A DNA stretch of 64,000 nt. Source: Halorientalis litorea (GTDB taxonomy: Archaea > Halobacteriota > Halobacteria > Halobacteriales > Haloarculaceae). Below the pieces are notes generated by a model. It saw nothing but the letters and a program-made list of their open reading frames with translations. It was not told the origin of the DNA and did not search any database. The stretch spans positions 1 through 64,000 of the forward strand of contig NZ_CP095484.1 of NCBI RefSeq assembly GCF_023028225.1, given 5' to 3'. The position numbers were made by a program, and so were the translations under genes. This document shows positions 50,080 to 58,491 of the stretch, one piece after another; the stretch's first letter is position 1, and each line of letters starts with the position of its first letter.

Positions 50080-51816
50080 CTATGGGTTCCGTTGGAAGAT
50101 GTCTTCTGGACCGAGCATTCGGAGGAGCCGCTTGCCAGCGTAGAACATCACAATGAACGGGATGAGCTGCCAGCCGACCTCGAAAATAAATGCGAACCAA
50201 CCGTCGATGGTACCGAGCGGATGCCAGCGAGCAGTAGCCGTCGCACTCACATATGCGGGGTTGTGCCCGAGCCACGAACCCGGATGGTACCGTGCCGTGT
50301 AGATACCCGGCTCGTCGATCGTCACAATCGCCACCCCGGAGGCGTTGGTCTCGACGCGTTGCTCCGCGATGGTGATGTAGCCGTTGCGAGTGTTCCCGCC
50401 AATTGGATACCGTCGGTCGGGATCGCTGAGCATGATCGGAGCGCCGGTCTCGTTGTCTCGGAGTTCGATGCGGAGTGTGGCCTGACTTTCGTTCTGCTGG
50501 AGCACCTCAACCGTCAGATTACTGTGCCGGAGCTGCCGCTCTGAGCTAGCGTCAGGTGCCACAATCGAGGCGTTCACGCCCCGTACGATCCCCGCCACCT
50601 GGAGCGCGTCGCGGTCGACGTTCTCCGCGCGAACCGCAACACCGTACGTCGTCGTGTACGACTGGTTGACGATGTCGATGTTGATGTTCTCACCGAGCGT
50701 TCCGTCCGGAGACGGTCGGTCACTGCCCCAGGTGTCGATAATCTCTGGGCCATCGCGAACTGGTTCAGCACGCGGGCCGATTCGCGACGGGTACGCGTGA
50801 ACATAGACCGGAATCGCATCCGACTCGACGGTGGCGCTGTCGGTCCGGTTCGACCTGACGAGTGTATCCCAGTTGGTGTTCCGAGCGGTGTAGAACCGCC
50901 AGACGCCACGCACTCGTGCGCTTCCATTCTCCGTCAGCGTGTACCCCTGCCACGGTCTGGACTGGAAGATAGCCACACCAGCGTCACCATTGGGGTACTC
51001 GGCGTAGTAGGGGTACGCCGAGAGGTCGTAGATCTCGACGGCGATCGAATCCGAGACGTTGAGCGATTCGGTTCGGTACGTGACCTCGACATCGGTCTCG
51101 TCGCCTCGGTCGATTCGCGTGGTCTTCTTCAGTCGGACGCTGATCTCGGCTTCAAGCGTGAGGTTTGCACTCCAGTCATCCTCGATCTGGTAGTCGAGGG
51201 CCGGCGTGTGCGAGCCGTCGCGCTCGACGATGGTTTCGCCGTCCTTCTGCAATCGAACTTCCTCAACCTCGTTGCTCGCGAGCGACCACTCGATCGTCGT
51301 GTTCCCCGAAGAGCTTCCGTTCGGGACGCGAACGCGATAGTCGACGAACCCCCGTATTGTGCCGTTCGGCGCGATATAGAGCGGCGTGTCACCCGACTCC
51401 AAGTGACCTCGCGTCGACGGCTGCACTGCGAACACCGTGGCGTGGGCGTCCTCGATAAACACGCCATCTTCGAGCGACGCGTGGTGCGGATGCACGGACG
51501 TATCCGACCCACCGGCTTCGAGATCAGCGAAGTCGTTTCGCGTCCACGTTGCAGCTGTCGCCGGCGGGCGCGTGAACGTGATGTCCGTCCCGTTTGCGAG
51601 CTGGTGCATCGCGGTCCGGCTCTCGCCGTAGCGCTGCTGGTACTCCTCTTGGCTGATGTAGTTGTCCGCGTCGCGAGACCACAGCGTCGCTGATTCATTT
51701 TCTGTGAGGCCATTCCCCTCCGTGCCTGGCCGTGGCGGGCTTGCAGTGACGAGACCTGTGACTAGGCTCGTCACGAACAGGGCGGCCATTAGCACGGAGA
51801 GCTCTCGTTGTGTCAT
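50080..51816 (-). CDS. Secreted surface protein with C-terminal membrane anchor
   Basis: A 578-residue protein with a signal peptide (LSVLMAALFVTSLVTGLVTA), many N-glycosylation sequons (NES, NGT, NGS, NTT, NLT, NVS, NAS), beta-sandwich-like domains, and a C-terminal helix (WFAFIFEVGWQLIPFIVMFY) followed by a short basic tail. An outward-facing adhesin or mating-contact protein is plausible. It is co-transcribed with the lipoprotein gene two bases downstream. No family recognised. Confidence 0.75.
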   Translation of the reverse strand: MTQRELSVLMAALFVTSLVTGLVTASPPRPGTEGNGLTENESATLWSRDADNYISQEEYQQRYGESRTAMHQLANGTDITFTRPPATAATWTRNDFADLEAGGSDTSVHPHHASLEDGVFIEDAHATVFAVQPSTRGHLESGDTPLYIAPNGTIRGFVDYRVRVPNGSSSGNTTIEWSLASNEVEEVRLQKDGETIVERDGSHTPALDYQIEDDWSANLTLEAEISVRLKKTTRIDRGDETDVEVTYRTESLNVSDSIAVEIYDLSAYPYYAEYPNGDAGVAIFQSRPWQGYTLTENGSARVRGVWRFYTARNTNWDTLVRSNRTDSATVESDAIPVYVHAYPSRIGPRAEPVRDGPEIIDTWGSDRPSPDGTLGENINIDIVNQSYTTTYGVAVRAENVDRDALQVAGIVRGVNASIVAPDASSERQLRHSNLTVEVLQQNESQATLRIELRDNETGAPIMLSDPDRRYPIGGNTRNGYITIAEQRVETNASGVAIVTIDEPGIYTARYHPGSWLGHNPAYVSATATARWHPLGTIDGWFAFIFEVGWQLIPFIVMFYAGKRLLRMLGPEDIFQRNP

Positions 51817-51844
51817 GGGGGCTCGCGACGGGGGTGGTAGTCGC

Positions 51845-52267
51845 CTACCAGGGGGCGAGGTCGACGCACTGCGCCAGCGGGAGGTTCATCATCGACCCAG
51901 CGACGGTGTAGAGTGGGCCGAGGGCGACGAGGACGACCGCGGACTTCATCGCCGACCGTTTGTGCCGCTTGAGGCCCTTCTTCTGCTCGGGCGTGATCGT
52001 GAACATCTCGATAAGGGAGTCAGCCTGCCACACGACTGCGAGGCCGACAATGCCCAGCGCCGTGGTAAGCTGGAAGAAACCCTCGATCATGCTGGGAAGG
52101 TTGTCCGCACTACAGACGGCATTCGTCTGTGCGGCGGCGGGTTCCACAGCGAACAGGCTCAGGGCGACGACGATGAACATAGCTTGCCTGGGAAGCCTAC
52201 TCGATGCCGTGGACTGGCTGTCGGGGCGATTCGAAGCCGTCTCGGAGGGCGTATTGTCCTGTGACAT
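51845..52267 (-). CDS. VirB2/TrbC-like small membrane protein
   Basis: A 140-residue protein with an N-terminal polar region, a signal-like helix (QAMFIVVALSLFAVEPAAA), then two membrane helices (MIEGFFQLTTALGIVGLAVV and SAVVLVALGPLYTVAGSMMN) separated by a basic loop. The layout is that of pilin-type VirB2/TrbC subunits or a small channel part. It leads the surface-protein genes in the operon. Confidence 0.65.
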   Translation of the reverse strand: MSQDNTPSETASNRPDSQSTASSRLPRQAMFIVVALSLFAVEPAAAQTNAVCSADNLPSMIEGFFQLTTALGIVGLAVVWQADSLIEMFTITPEQKKGLKRHKRSAMKSAVVLVALGPLYTVAGSMMNLPLAQCVDLAPW

Positions 52268-52273
52268 AGCGGG

Positions 52274-52522
52274 TTACTCCTCTGCGTCGTCGACGAGTGC
52301 TTTCAGATCAGCGTAGCGGTTGGTCTCCTCGACGATCTCGTCTTTCGTGTAGCCCTGTTCGCGAGCCCGTTCGAAGAGATCTCGAAGCTCGTCGGGGTCG
52401 ACGTCGCGAAGTTCCATCTCATCTCGGAGGGCGCGGCGGTAGAGGGCGGACCCGTTGATATGGCTGTTCCACGTCAGGTACAGGTCATCGATGTCTTCGA
52501 TGGTGACTGCCCGTGTGATCAT
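52274..52522 (-). CDS. Small acidic hypothetical protein
   Basis: An 82-residue helical protein (AVTIEDIDDLYLTWNSHING, then ELRDLFERAREQGYTKDEIV). The start at ATG 52522 is used; an ATG at 52543 is possible. First gene behind inverted-repeat copy 8. A weak PLH-like hairpin (GCGCC-AGTTGGT-GGCC behind a T-run, 52599-52620) lies upstream. Confidence 0.6.
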   Translation of the reverse strand: MITRAVTIEDIDDLYLTWNSHINGSALYRRALRDEMELRDVDPDELRDLFERAREQGYTKDEIVEETNRYADLKALVDDAEE

Positions 52523-52669
52523 ATGTGCGGGGTGGGTATGCACCGGTTGAGCCCCGGTCCATGGTGGTGCGATAGCTAGAAGATCGGTATATGCTTTCTG
52601 GCCACCAACTGGCGCAAAAATCTAAAGTAAATTATAACCGGATAGCTCGTTCACCTCGCAAGGGTACGG

Positions 52670-52710
52670 TTAACCAACAATGGGGCTAGATTCCGTTGTC
52701 TGTTGGTTAA
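52670..52710. promoter_or_regulatory. Plasmid inverted-repeat element, copy 8
   Basis: TTAACCAACA-N21-TGTTGGTTAA, perfect arms, 14 bases past the xseB stop and upstream of the conjugation operon, so this regulon would include DNA transfer. Confidence 0.75.
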
Positions 52711-52724
52711 GGTTAGGATGGCCT

Positions 52725-52907
52725 CTACTCGAGTTCCACGACCTCTCCACGCCCGTTGTCAAGGATTTCTCGCACCTCGGCCAAGCGTTCCTGACCCTCC
52801 TCGTGGAGCCTTGTCCCTTCATCGAGATCACACTCATCCGCATCGAGCTGCTCAATGATTTCTTCGACACGGGTCAGCCGGTCGTGGATCTCTTGGTCGT
52901 TTGCCAC
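52725..52907 (-). CDS. xseB: Exonuclease VII small subunit
   Basis: A 60-residue helical hairpin (LTRVEEIIEQLDADECDLDE, then RLHEEGQERLAEVREILDNG), the XseB pattern. The GTG at 52907, two bases after the large-subunit stop and behind GGTGATC, is a better start than the TTG at 52928. Together the subunits would degrade single-stranded DNA. Being beside transfer genes fits trimming of transferred or restricted strands. Confidence 0.85.
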   Translation of the reverse strand: MANDQEIHDRLTRVEEIIEQLDADECDLDEGTRLHEEGQERLAEVREILDNGRGEVVELE

Positions 52908-52909
52908 GC

Positions 52910-53962
52910 TCAGATCACCCCCAACCAAAGCCCAGTGATAGCCAACAACAGCAACAACAGCACAGCGATTGCGGCCTTGTAGTAGACCGGCGGGAGGCCC
53001 TCGGGTACGGCCGCCTCGTCGACTGCTTCGGCAAGCTCCCGTTTATGTTCGTGCTCTTGCTGGAAGGTCTCGTACGCGGCGTCGAGTTGCTGTGCCAGCG
53101 GCTTGACTTCGCCCGCCAAGAACTCCTCGCGGGAATTCACGATATACTCGCCGGCGGCCGTCGGCGTGATCGTTGCCACATCCGCGACCTGATCGGCGAT
53201 TAACCGGTCGTCAGTATGCCCGATCGCCGTGACGATCGGGGTGTTTGCGGTGAAGATAGCTTCCGCGACCTGCTCGGTGTTGAACGCCTGGAGGTTCGAA
53301 TCACTCCCGCCGCCACGGCCGACGATGATCGAGTCGACCTCTTCGGAACGGTCCAGATGGTGGATGCCATTCGCGATAGACGTGGGCGCCTCCGACCCTT
53401 GGACGGTGGCGTCCTTCACCAGGATGTCGACGGTAGGGTCCTGTTCGTGGATCGCGTTCTGGATGTCATACCGGGCATCGCCACGGAGGGAGGTTACGAC
53501 CCCAACCCGCTCTGGGAACGCTGGCGGGCGCTGTTTCTGCTCGTCGTCGAACCAGCCACGCTCTTCGAGTTCGCTTCGCAGTCGCTCGACTGCGGCCGCT
53601 TGGTCGCCGTCGCCGACGACAATCACCTCCCACGGCTTGAGATCGATTTTCCCACCCTCAGTCCAGTAGTCGATATCGCCTTCGAGGATGACCTCAGTTC
53701 CGTCCTCGAGGTCAGCATCCATCTTCCGATAGCGGTTCGCCCAGATCATACAGGGGAGCTCGGCGTCGCCGTCAGTGAGCGTGAAGTAGAGCGCCGTACT
53801 GTTTTTGTGGAGATCGGTGACTTCGCCGATACAGCGGACGCTATTGAGGGCAGGCGTGTCCTGGACGACCGACGCAATCCGGTCGTTCAGCTGTGACACG
53901 CTAAGGACCTCTCCTGCATCGGGCTCGGCTGCCTGCCGTTCAGCATCCGGTGCGTCCGCCAT
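52910..53962 (-). CDS. xseA: Exonuclease VII large subunit with C-terminal membrane helix
   Basis: A 350-residue protein with an N-terminal OB fold (VLSVSQLNDRIASVVQDT...YFTLTDGDAELPCMIWANR) and the catalytic domain with GVVTSLRGDARYDI, SIIVGRGGGSDSNLQAFN and TAIGHTDDRLIADQVADVAT. The long coiled-coil of bacterial XseA is replaced by a short helix and then YYKAAIAVLLLLLLAITGLW at the very C-terminus, a clear membrane segment. The enzyme would be membrane-tethered, plausibly at the transfer channel. The small-subunit gene follows. Confidence 0.88.
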   Translation of the reverse strand: MADAPDAERQAAEPDAGEVLSVSQLNDRIASVVQDTPALNSVRCIGEVTDLHKNSTALYFTLTDGDAELPCMIWANRYRKMDADLEDGTEVILEGDIDYWTEGGKIDLKPWEVIVVGDGDQAAAVERLRSELEERGWFDDEQKQRPPAFPERVGVVTSLRGDARYDIQNAIHEQDPTVDILVKDATVQGSEAPTSIANGIHHLDRSEEVDSIIVGRGGGSDSNLQAFNTEQVAEAIFTANTPIVTAIGHTDDRLIADQVADVATITPTAAGEYIVNSREEFLAGEVKPLAQQLDAAYETFQQEHEHKRELAEAVDEAAVPEGLPPVYYKAAIAVLLLLLLAITGLWLGVI

Positions 53963-54092
53963 ACACGTCTACTAACTTTTGAACAAGATCCTCAAAAAGC
54001 TATCTTCGTGCTGAGTATACCACCTCAGCAAGGGAATCGTAGTAGGGGACGACCCAGATATCAACAGACCATATCGCTTGTGCAGCGTAGAA

Positions 54093-54605
54093 CTACCCCG
54101 TTAGCTCCCCGTCGTCGAGTTCTTCATTTGCGACCTCGATCAGTTTCTGCAGTCTGTCGTCGAACTCGTCCTCGAACTCCGTATGTAGTGCGTCATCGTA
54201 CATTCGAAGAGTTCGCCCTAGCCCAATCGCAGCAAGCCATTCTTGGAACTGGTTATTATTCATATCATCAACCGATTTACTCAATGCATTCGTGTTTGAC
54301 CCCGTCGCCCAGAGCTGAAGAAGATCGAGGTCGTTGACCATCGCAAGACGAGCGAAATCCGCAAACGCGGCGCTCACCTCTCGAGAGAGTTGGGTATAGG
54401 AGACAGAATCTCGGTCAAGTTCCTGTTCACCGCCTAGTAGTTCATTGACGTACGAGAGCGAACGCAGTGACAGAAATCCATCTCTATCGACTGCCATTGG
54501 TGGATCGCTCTCCGATTCTGCGATCTCAGACAATGCCTGTCCACAAGATCCGCAGTAGTGGTGAACCGCCTTGACTTGGCTCCCACAATTCGGGCAGTAG
54601 GCCAT
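54093..54605 (-). CDS. Zinc-ribbon hypothetical protein
   Basis: A 170-residue protein with an N-terminal double-cysteine ribbon (CPNCGSQ...CGSCGQAL) and a helical rest (VSAAFADFARLAMVNDLDLL, then ALHTEFEDEFDDRLQKLIEV). It is divergent from mcrB across about 190 bases, so it may be part of the defence island. No family recognised beyond the ribbon. Confidence 0.65.
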   Translation of the reverse strand: MAYCPNCGSQVKAVHHYCGSCGQALSEIAESESDPPMAVDRDGFLSLRSLSYVNELLGGEQELDRDSVSYTQLSREVSAAFADFARLAMVNDLDLLQLWATGSNTNALSKSVDDMNNNQFQEWLAAIGLGRTLRMYDDALHTEFEDEFDDRLQKLIEVANEELDDGELTG

Positions 54606-54678
54606 ACTGTGAGCTACGAGTCAGACGTACTGAGGCTTTGCCGGTTTGGGAGATCGCCGTACGAATCTGAGGGGGCTT

Positions 54679-54729
54679 CCTTTTAGTTAGAGCTGTAGCG
54701 GAGTGGACTTTGTGAGCTTCTGACTTGAG
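54679..54729 (+). repeat. Direct repeat flanking mcrBC, left copy
   Basis: CCTTTTAGTT...TGTGAGCTTCTGACTTGAG. Compare the copy at 58372-58420: CCTTTTACTC...CATGAGCTTCTGACTGGAG. Shared cores are CCTTTTA, GAG-TGT-G and the exact 13-base TGAGCTTCTGACT. The repeats bracket mcrB and mcrC. Confidence 0.55.
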
Positions 54730-54753
54730 TACCTCGAATCATCTCACGCACCG

Positions 54754-54772
54754 GGACAAGGTTATTTTGTCC
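54754..54772. promoter_or_regulatory. Inverted repeat over the mcrB TATA region
   Basis: GGACAA-GGTTATT-TTGTCC, perfect six-base arms with the TATA-like GTTATTTT inside. The ATG is about 28 bases from its centre, so the mRNA should be leaderless. A repressor bound here would block TBP. Confidence 0.5.
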
Positions 54773-54792
54773 GTTCTGTCAATACCGGAGGT

Positions 54793-57132
54793 ATGGTTAA
54801 TCTGGTTTCAGTAGGGGAATTCAATCTCGACGAAGGGGCCCTCCACGCGGCTGTCGATACGTACCTCGATTTCAAATCGACTGATGAGGACCAGAGAAAT
54901 TGGACCCGAGAGGTTCTGAATAGCGGCCATTCGTGGCTCAATCAACGGGACCTGACTACGGACACGGTATCGGAATATACGTCAGAACTGAGAGAAGCAA
55001 CGGGAGATGATCACCCAATTCTGTCTGAGGAAGACTTCGACGACCTGGAAGCGAAGGTAGCTGACGACGCTGGAAATTTCGTCGAGGACCTGGTAGCGCT
55101 ATTCGAAGATGAGAGTTCACTCGAAGATCGCATCGAGCGATTCAGGACGAATCAAGATATAGATCCCACGGTCATTAGTGCTCTCTTGGCGACTTCCGAC
55201 CCCGACCAATATGTACTATACGACGAGAAAGGCTTTGAGACGCTCATTCGTTACTTCACTGGGTTGCACAGTCCCGATCTCGGCGATCTCTCTGTCGGGA
55301 AAAGATACGAACTCTATCGGGACTACTGTGCAACAATCCAGACGGACGTTTTGAGCGAGAAACTCGCTGACGCCACGCTCCAAGACGCTCAAGAGTTCGT
55401 AGGTACTGTAACGCACTCGGCGGAATGTAGATACAATTTCATTCTCAGATACCTCTTCAGACACACTAGCCGGTTAGAGGAGTTCGAGGACGAAACCTCT
55501 GTGTTCCTCGACGAAATTCGCACGCTACCACAGGCATTTCTCAGAGATCAGCTTGAGGCGTACGAAGGACGCCAGAAAATAGCCAAAATCCGGTACGATG
55601 TGCTCGATGCCATCCTTGACGGTGAATCCGTAGATATCGACGAAATCGCCGCACGAGAGAACGCAAACCACGAGAAGAACATTATGAACTCGTGGGACGA
55701 CTACAAGATCCTCGCTCAGATTTACTACAACTATGCCAAAGACCGTGTAGAGTCGTATATCGAGGATTTGCTCGATTATCTACGAAACGAGATAGACGCT
55801 GACCAACTGTCTACTCACTACGTCACCTACCAAGGCGCAACCAACATCCCGAGTACTCGCTCGTGGGCTGTTCTGTATCCGAGCGTTCTCGGAGATCACA
55901 AATCGGCATATCAACTGTACATCTATTTCTATCCCAACGAGATTGAATACGGGATCGATAACGGGAGCGACGTCCCTCGAAAGGAATACGATGACGAGTC
56001 GTTCGAGTCTGAAGACGAAATATCGATCCAGAGCGTGGTCGAAGCGTACAGAGAACGGCTGGACACGTTCTGGAGGTGGAACGAAGAACTGATCGAAGAA
56101 CCGGACTCCGCAGAGTACGACGAGTTACCGTGGTTCGAGACCGTCGAAAAACATCTCCAGCGCAAGAAACAGATCGTTTTCCACGGCCCACCAGGAACCG
56201 GGAAGACCTATGGAGCGCTCAACTTCGCCAAGTGGTGGATAGACAGGGGGCTGGACGAGCAAGACCACTTCGACGACGCTGTCGAGGACCGCCTTCGGAT
56301 GGTAACGTTCCATCCGACGTTTTCGTATGAAGACTTCATTGAGGGGATAACGGCGAAGACCCGTGACGGCGACCTCGTGTACGAACCCGAGGCTGGCGTG
56401 TTCAAAGAGATGGCTGAGGACGCCGTCGAGGCCTACGAAGACGCCGACTCGAAAGCAGATGCCCCCAGATACATCCTCATCATCGACGAAGTGAACCGGG
56501 GAAACATCCCGAAGATCTTCGGTGAGACGATCACCCTCATCGAGAACGACAAGCGACTCGGTGAGCCGAACGAGATGAGAGACGAGCTGCCACATTCAGA
56601 GGACCGGCTCGTAGTGCCCCCGAACCTCTACATCATCGGGACGATGAACACGGCCGATCGGTCAATCGCCCTTGTCGATGCCGCGATACGTCGGCGATTC
56701 CGATTTCGACACTTCCCGCCGAACTACGAAGTTCTCTACGACGAACTTGGCTTCGATGGTGAACAGGACGTCAAAACCAAGGCGTCAGTCGAGGAGGGAG
56801 AGGACCTCGGTGCTCTTTCCATTCTCGCACTCAGTGCTATCAACGAACGTATTCGGGACAGTGGGAACCTCGGGAAAGGCAAACAGGTCGGTCACTCCTA
56901 CCTCATCGGTGGGACGACGGACGAGCGCCTCGTAGAGTCCTGGAAGAACGAGATACTCCCTCTGCTCGATGAGTACTACTTTGGAGACATGGAGCGGCTT
57001 AAAGAGCACATATTCGATGGCGGGGGTGAGAGCCTCTTCAACTGGAAGGAACAGCGGATCGCCGATTTCGATTCCGACGCTCTCCGTGCCGCGCTTTCCG
57101 AACTCGTTGGCGAGGATGGTGAAGTGGAGTGA
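54793..57132 (+). CDS. mcrB: McrB-like restriction GTPase/AAA protein
   Basis: A 779-residue motor of a type IV restriction system that cuts modified DNA. The first 440 residues form a large specificity part with no motif I know (includes FDDLEAKVADDAGNFVEDLV). The AAA domain then has HGPPGTGKTYGAL (Walker A, 465-472), Walker B/McrB signature ILIIDEVNRGNIPKIFGETI near 560, and GTMNTADRSIALVDAAIRRR (sensor 1 and arginine finger). Ribosome-binding-like GGAGGT directly abuts the ATG, consistent with leaderless use. mcrC overlaps its stop. Confidence 0.93.
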   Translation: MVNLVSVGEFNLDEGALHAAVDTYLDFKSTDEDQRNWTREVLNSGHSWLNQRDLTTDTVSEYTSELREATGDDHPILSEEDFDDLEAKVADDAGNFVEDLVALFEDESSLEDRIERFRTNQDIDPTVISALLATSDPDQYVLYDEKGFETLIRYFTGLHSPDLGDLSVGKRYELYRDYCATIQTDVLSEKLADATLQDAQEFVGTVTHSAECRYNFILRYLFRHTSRLEEFEDETSVFLDEIRTLPQAFLRDQLEAYEGRQKIAKIRYDVLDAILDGESVDIDEIAARENANHEKNIMNSWDDYKILAQIYYNYAKDRVESYIEDLLDYLRNEIDADQLSTHYVTYQGATNIPSTRSWAVLYPSVLGDHKSAYQLYIYFYPNEIEYGIDNGSDVPRKEYDDESFESEDEISIQSVVEAYRERLDTFWRWNEELIEEPDSAEYDELPWFETVEKHLQRKKQIVFHGPPGTGKTYGALNFAKWWIDRGLDEQDHFDDAVEDRLRMVTFHPTFSYEDFIEGITAKTRDGDLVYEPEAGVFKEMAEDAVEAYEDADSKADAPRYILIIDEVNRGNIPKIFGETITLIENDKRLGEPNEMRDELPHSEDRLVVPPNLYIIGTMNTADRSIALVDAAIRRRFRFRHFPPNYEVLYDELGFDGEQDVKTKASVEEGEDLGALSILALSAINERIRDSGNLGKGKQVGHSYLIGGTTDERLVESWKNEILPLLDEYYFGDMERLKEHIFDGGGESLFNWKEQRIADFDSDALRAALSELVGEDGEVE

Positions 57133-58331
57133 CAACTGCTGACCTGATAGAACTGTCCGAGTACGACGAATCAGACCCAATCGACCTGTCCGATGACGAT
57201 ATCGAGATGGTCGAATCACAGGTCGATGGATTACGAGTGGAGTACAGACGAGGCAAACAGGTCGTACTGCACACGGATCATCGAGTCGGAGTCGTTGCCC
57301 TCCCTGATGGACCCACTATTGAGATACAACCGAAAATCGGGGAGCCGAACCTAGTCACGCTGCTACGATATGCAAACGGGACAGAACCAACCCATCTCTC
57401 ACACGAAACGGAACTCGAAAGCGGGACGAATTTTGTGGACACGATAGCAGCCCTGTTTCTCGAAGAACTGGAAACAGTTCTGTCTCAGGGCCTTAGGAGA
57501 GAGTACGTCGATGTAGAAGGAACAGAAGAGTATCTCCGGGGCAGATTGAACGTCCAGAGACAGCTCGCAGGAGGTCCCGGTAAGACGGATTTCGAGTGCG
57601 ATTACGACGAATTCACCTACGATACCACGCTAAACCAGACGATTCTCTGCGTTGCGAACACGCTGTCGTCGCTGGTGGATAGCACCGAGATCGCTGGCGA
57701 ACTACGCGAATACGAATCGCGGCTTAGACGACGAGTGACGCTCCGCGAAGTTTCGATCGAGGAAGCCGAACGGATCGAACTGACTCGCCTTACTGATTAC
57801 TATGGGAAGGTTCTGGCCTTGTCTCGGCTCGTGCTGAAACACATCTACATCGAAGACATCGTCGCCGGTGAGGGTGCATCGTACTCCCTGTTGATCGGAA
57901 TGAATGAGGTGTTCGAAAAGGTAGTGGAGAGAACGGCACGCGAAACCGTGGACGAACGAGATGGCTGGAGCGTAGAAGGGCAGGCTCGAACCGACAATCT
58001 ACTCAGGGGAAATCCGTCGATTCGTATGCGACCTGATTTCGTAGTCAAACGCCACGGTGAGCCGGTATTGGTCGGGGACGCCAAGTGGAAGACCGGCGTC
58101 AAGAATAACGACGTCTATCAGGTCGTAGCGTACCAGACAGCCTATGATGCGCCAGGTGTGCTGGTCTATCCAGACAACGATGGTGCTGTTGAGAATGACT
58201 ACTCCGTGAAGAACGGGCATAGTTTATCGATGTTGGAGCTACCGACAGGGGTGAATACTGCAGACGTTGGTGAATTTGGTCGAGAAAACGTTGAGCGATT
58301 TTTCGATTTTCTCTCCCGGACTGTAGGTTGA
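57129..58331 (+). CDS. mcrC: McrC-like nuclease subunit
   Basis: A 400-residue nuclease subunit of the McrBC complex. The PD-(D/E)xK core is RPDFVVKRHGEPVLVGDAKW with P302-D303 and D317-x-K319. The N-terminal domain (VVALPDGPTIEIQPKIGEPN) is the usual McrC beta domain. It starts with GTG inside the mcrB stop (GTGA), so the two are translated together. Complete, and expected to be active on modified DNA. Confidence 0.92.
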   Translation: MTTADLIELSEYDESDPIDLSDDDIEMVESQVDGLRVEYRRGKQVVLHTDHRVGVVALPDGPTIEIQPKIGEPNLVTLLRYANGTEPTHLSHETELESGTNFVDTIAALFLEELETVLSQGLRREYVDVEGTEEYLRGRLNVQRQLAGGPGKTDFECDYDEFTYDTTLNQTILCVANTLSSLVDSTEIAGELREYESRLRRRVTLREVSIEEAERIELTRLTDYYGKVLALSRLVLKHIYIEDIVAGEGASYSLLIGMNEVFEKVVERTARETVDERDGWSVEGQARTDNLLRGNPSIRMRPDFVVKRHGEPVLVGDAKWKTGVKNNDVYQVVAYQTAYDAPGVLVYPDNDGAVENDYSVKNGHSLSMLELPTGVNTADVGEFGRENVERFFDFLSRTVG

Positions 58332-58371
58332 CAACTCGGAGGGAGGAGTCGTGAACTGTCGAACCGAATTC

Positions 58372-58420
58372 CCTTTTACTCGGAGTTGTGGCCGCGGGCT
58401 TCATGAGCTTCTGACTGGAG
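58372..58420 (+). repeat. Direct repeat flanking mcrBC, right copy
   Basis: Same orientation as the copy at 54679-54729, 40 bases past the mcrC stop. About 70 percent identical over 49 bases by eye. It may mark cassette insertion or excision. The surrounding 58332-58491 contains no other feature I can support. Confidence 0.55.
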
Positions 58421-58491
58421 CTTCGTTGAGGAGAGTCAAACCAAATTAGGAATCCTATCGTGTGTAGCAGGGATCTGATCTTGGATCGATC

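Noticed and set aside
52599-52620. An eighteenth full PLH element before the 52522 gene
   Set aside because: Only three to four pairs form and the centre lacks the G-rich core, so it is noted as weak and not listed separately.
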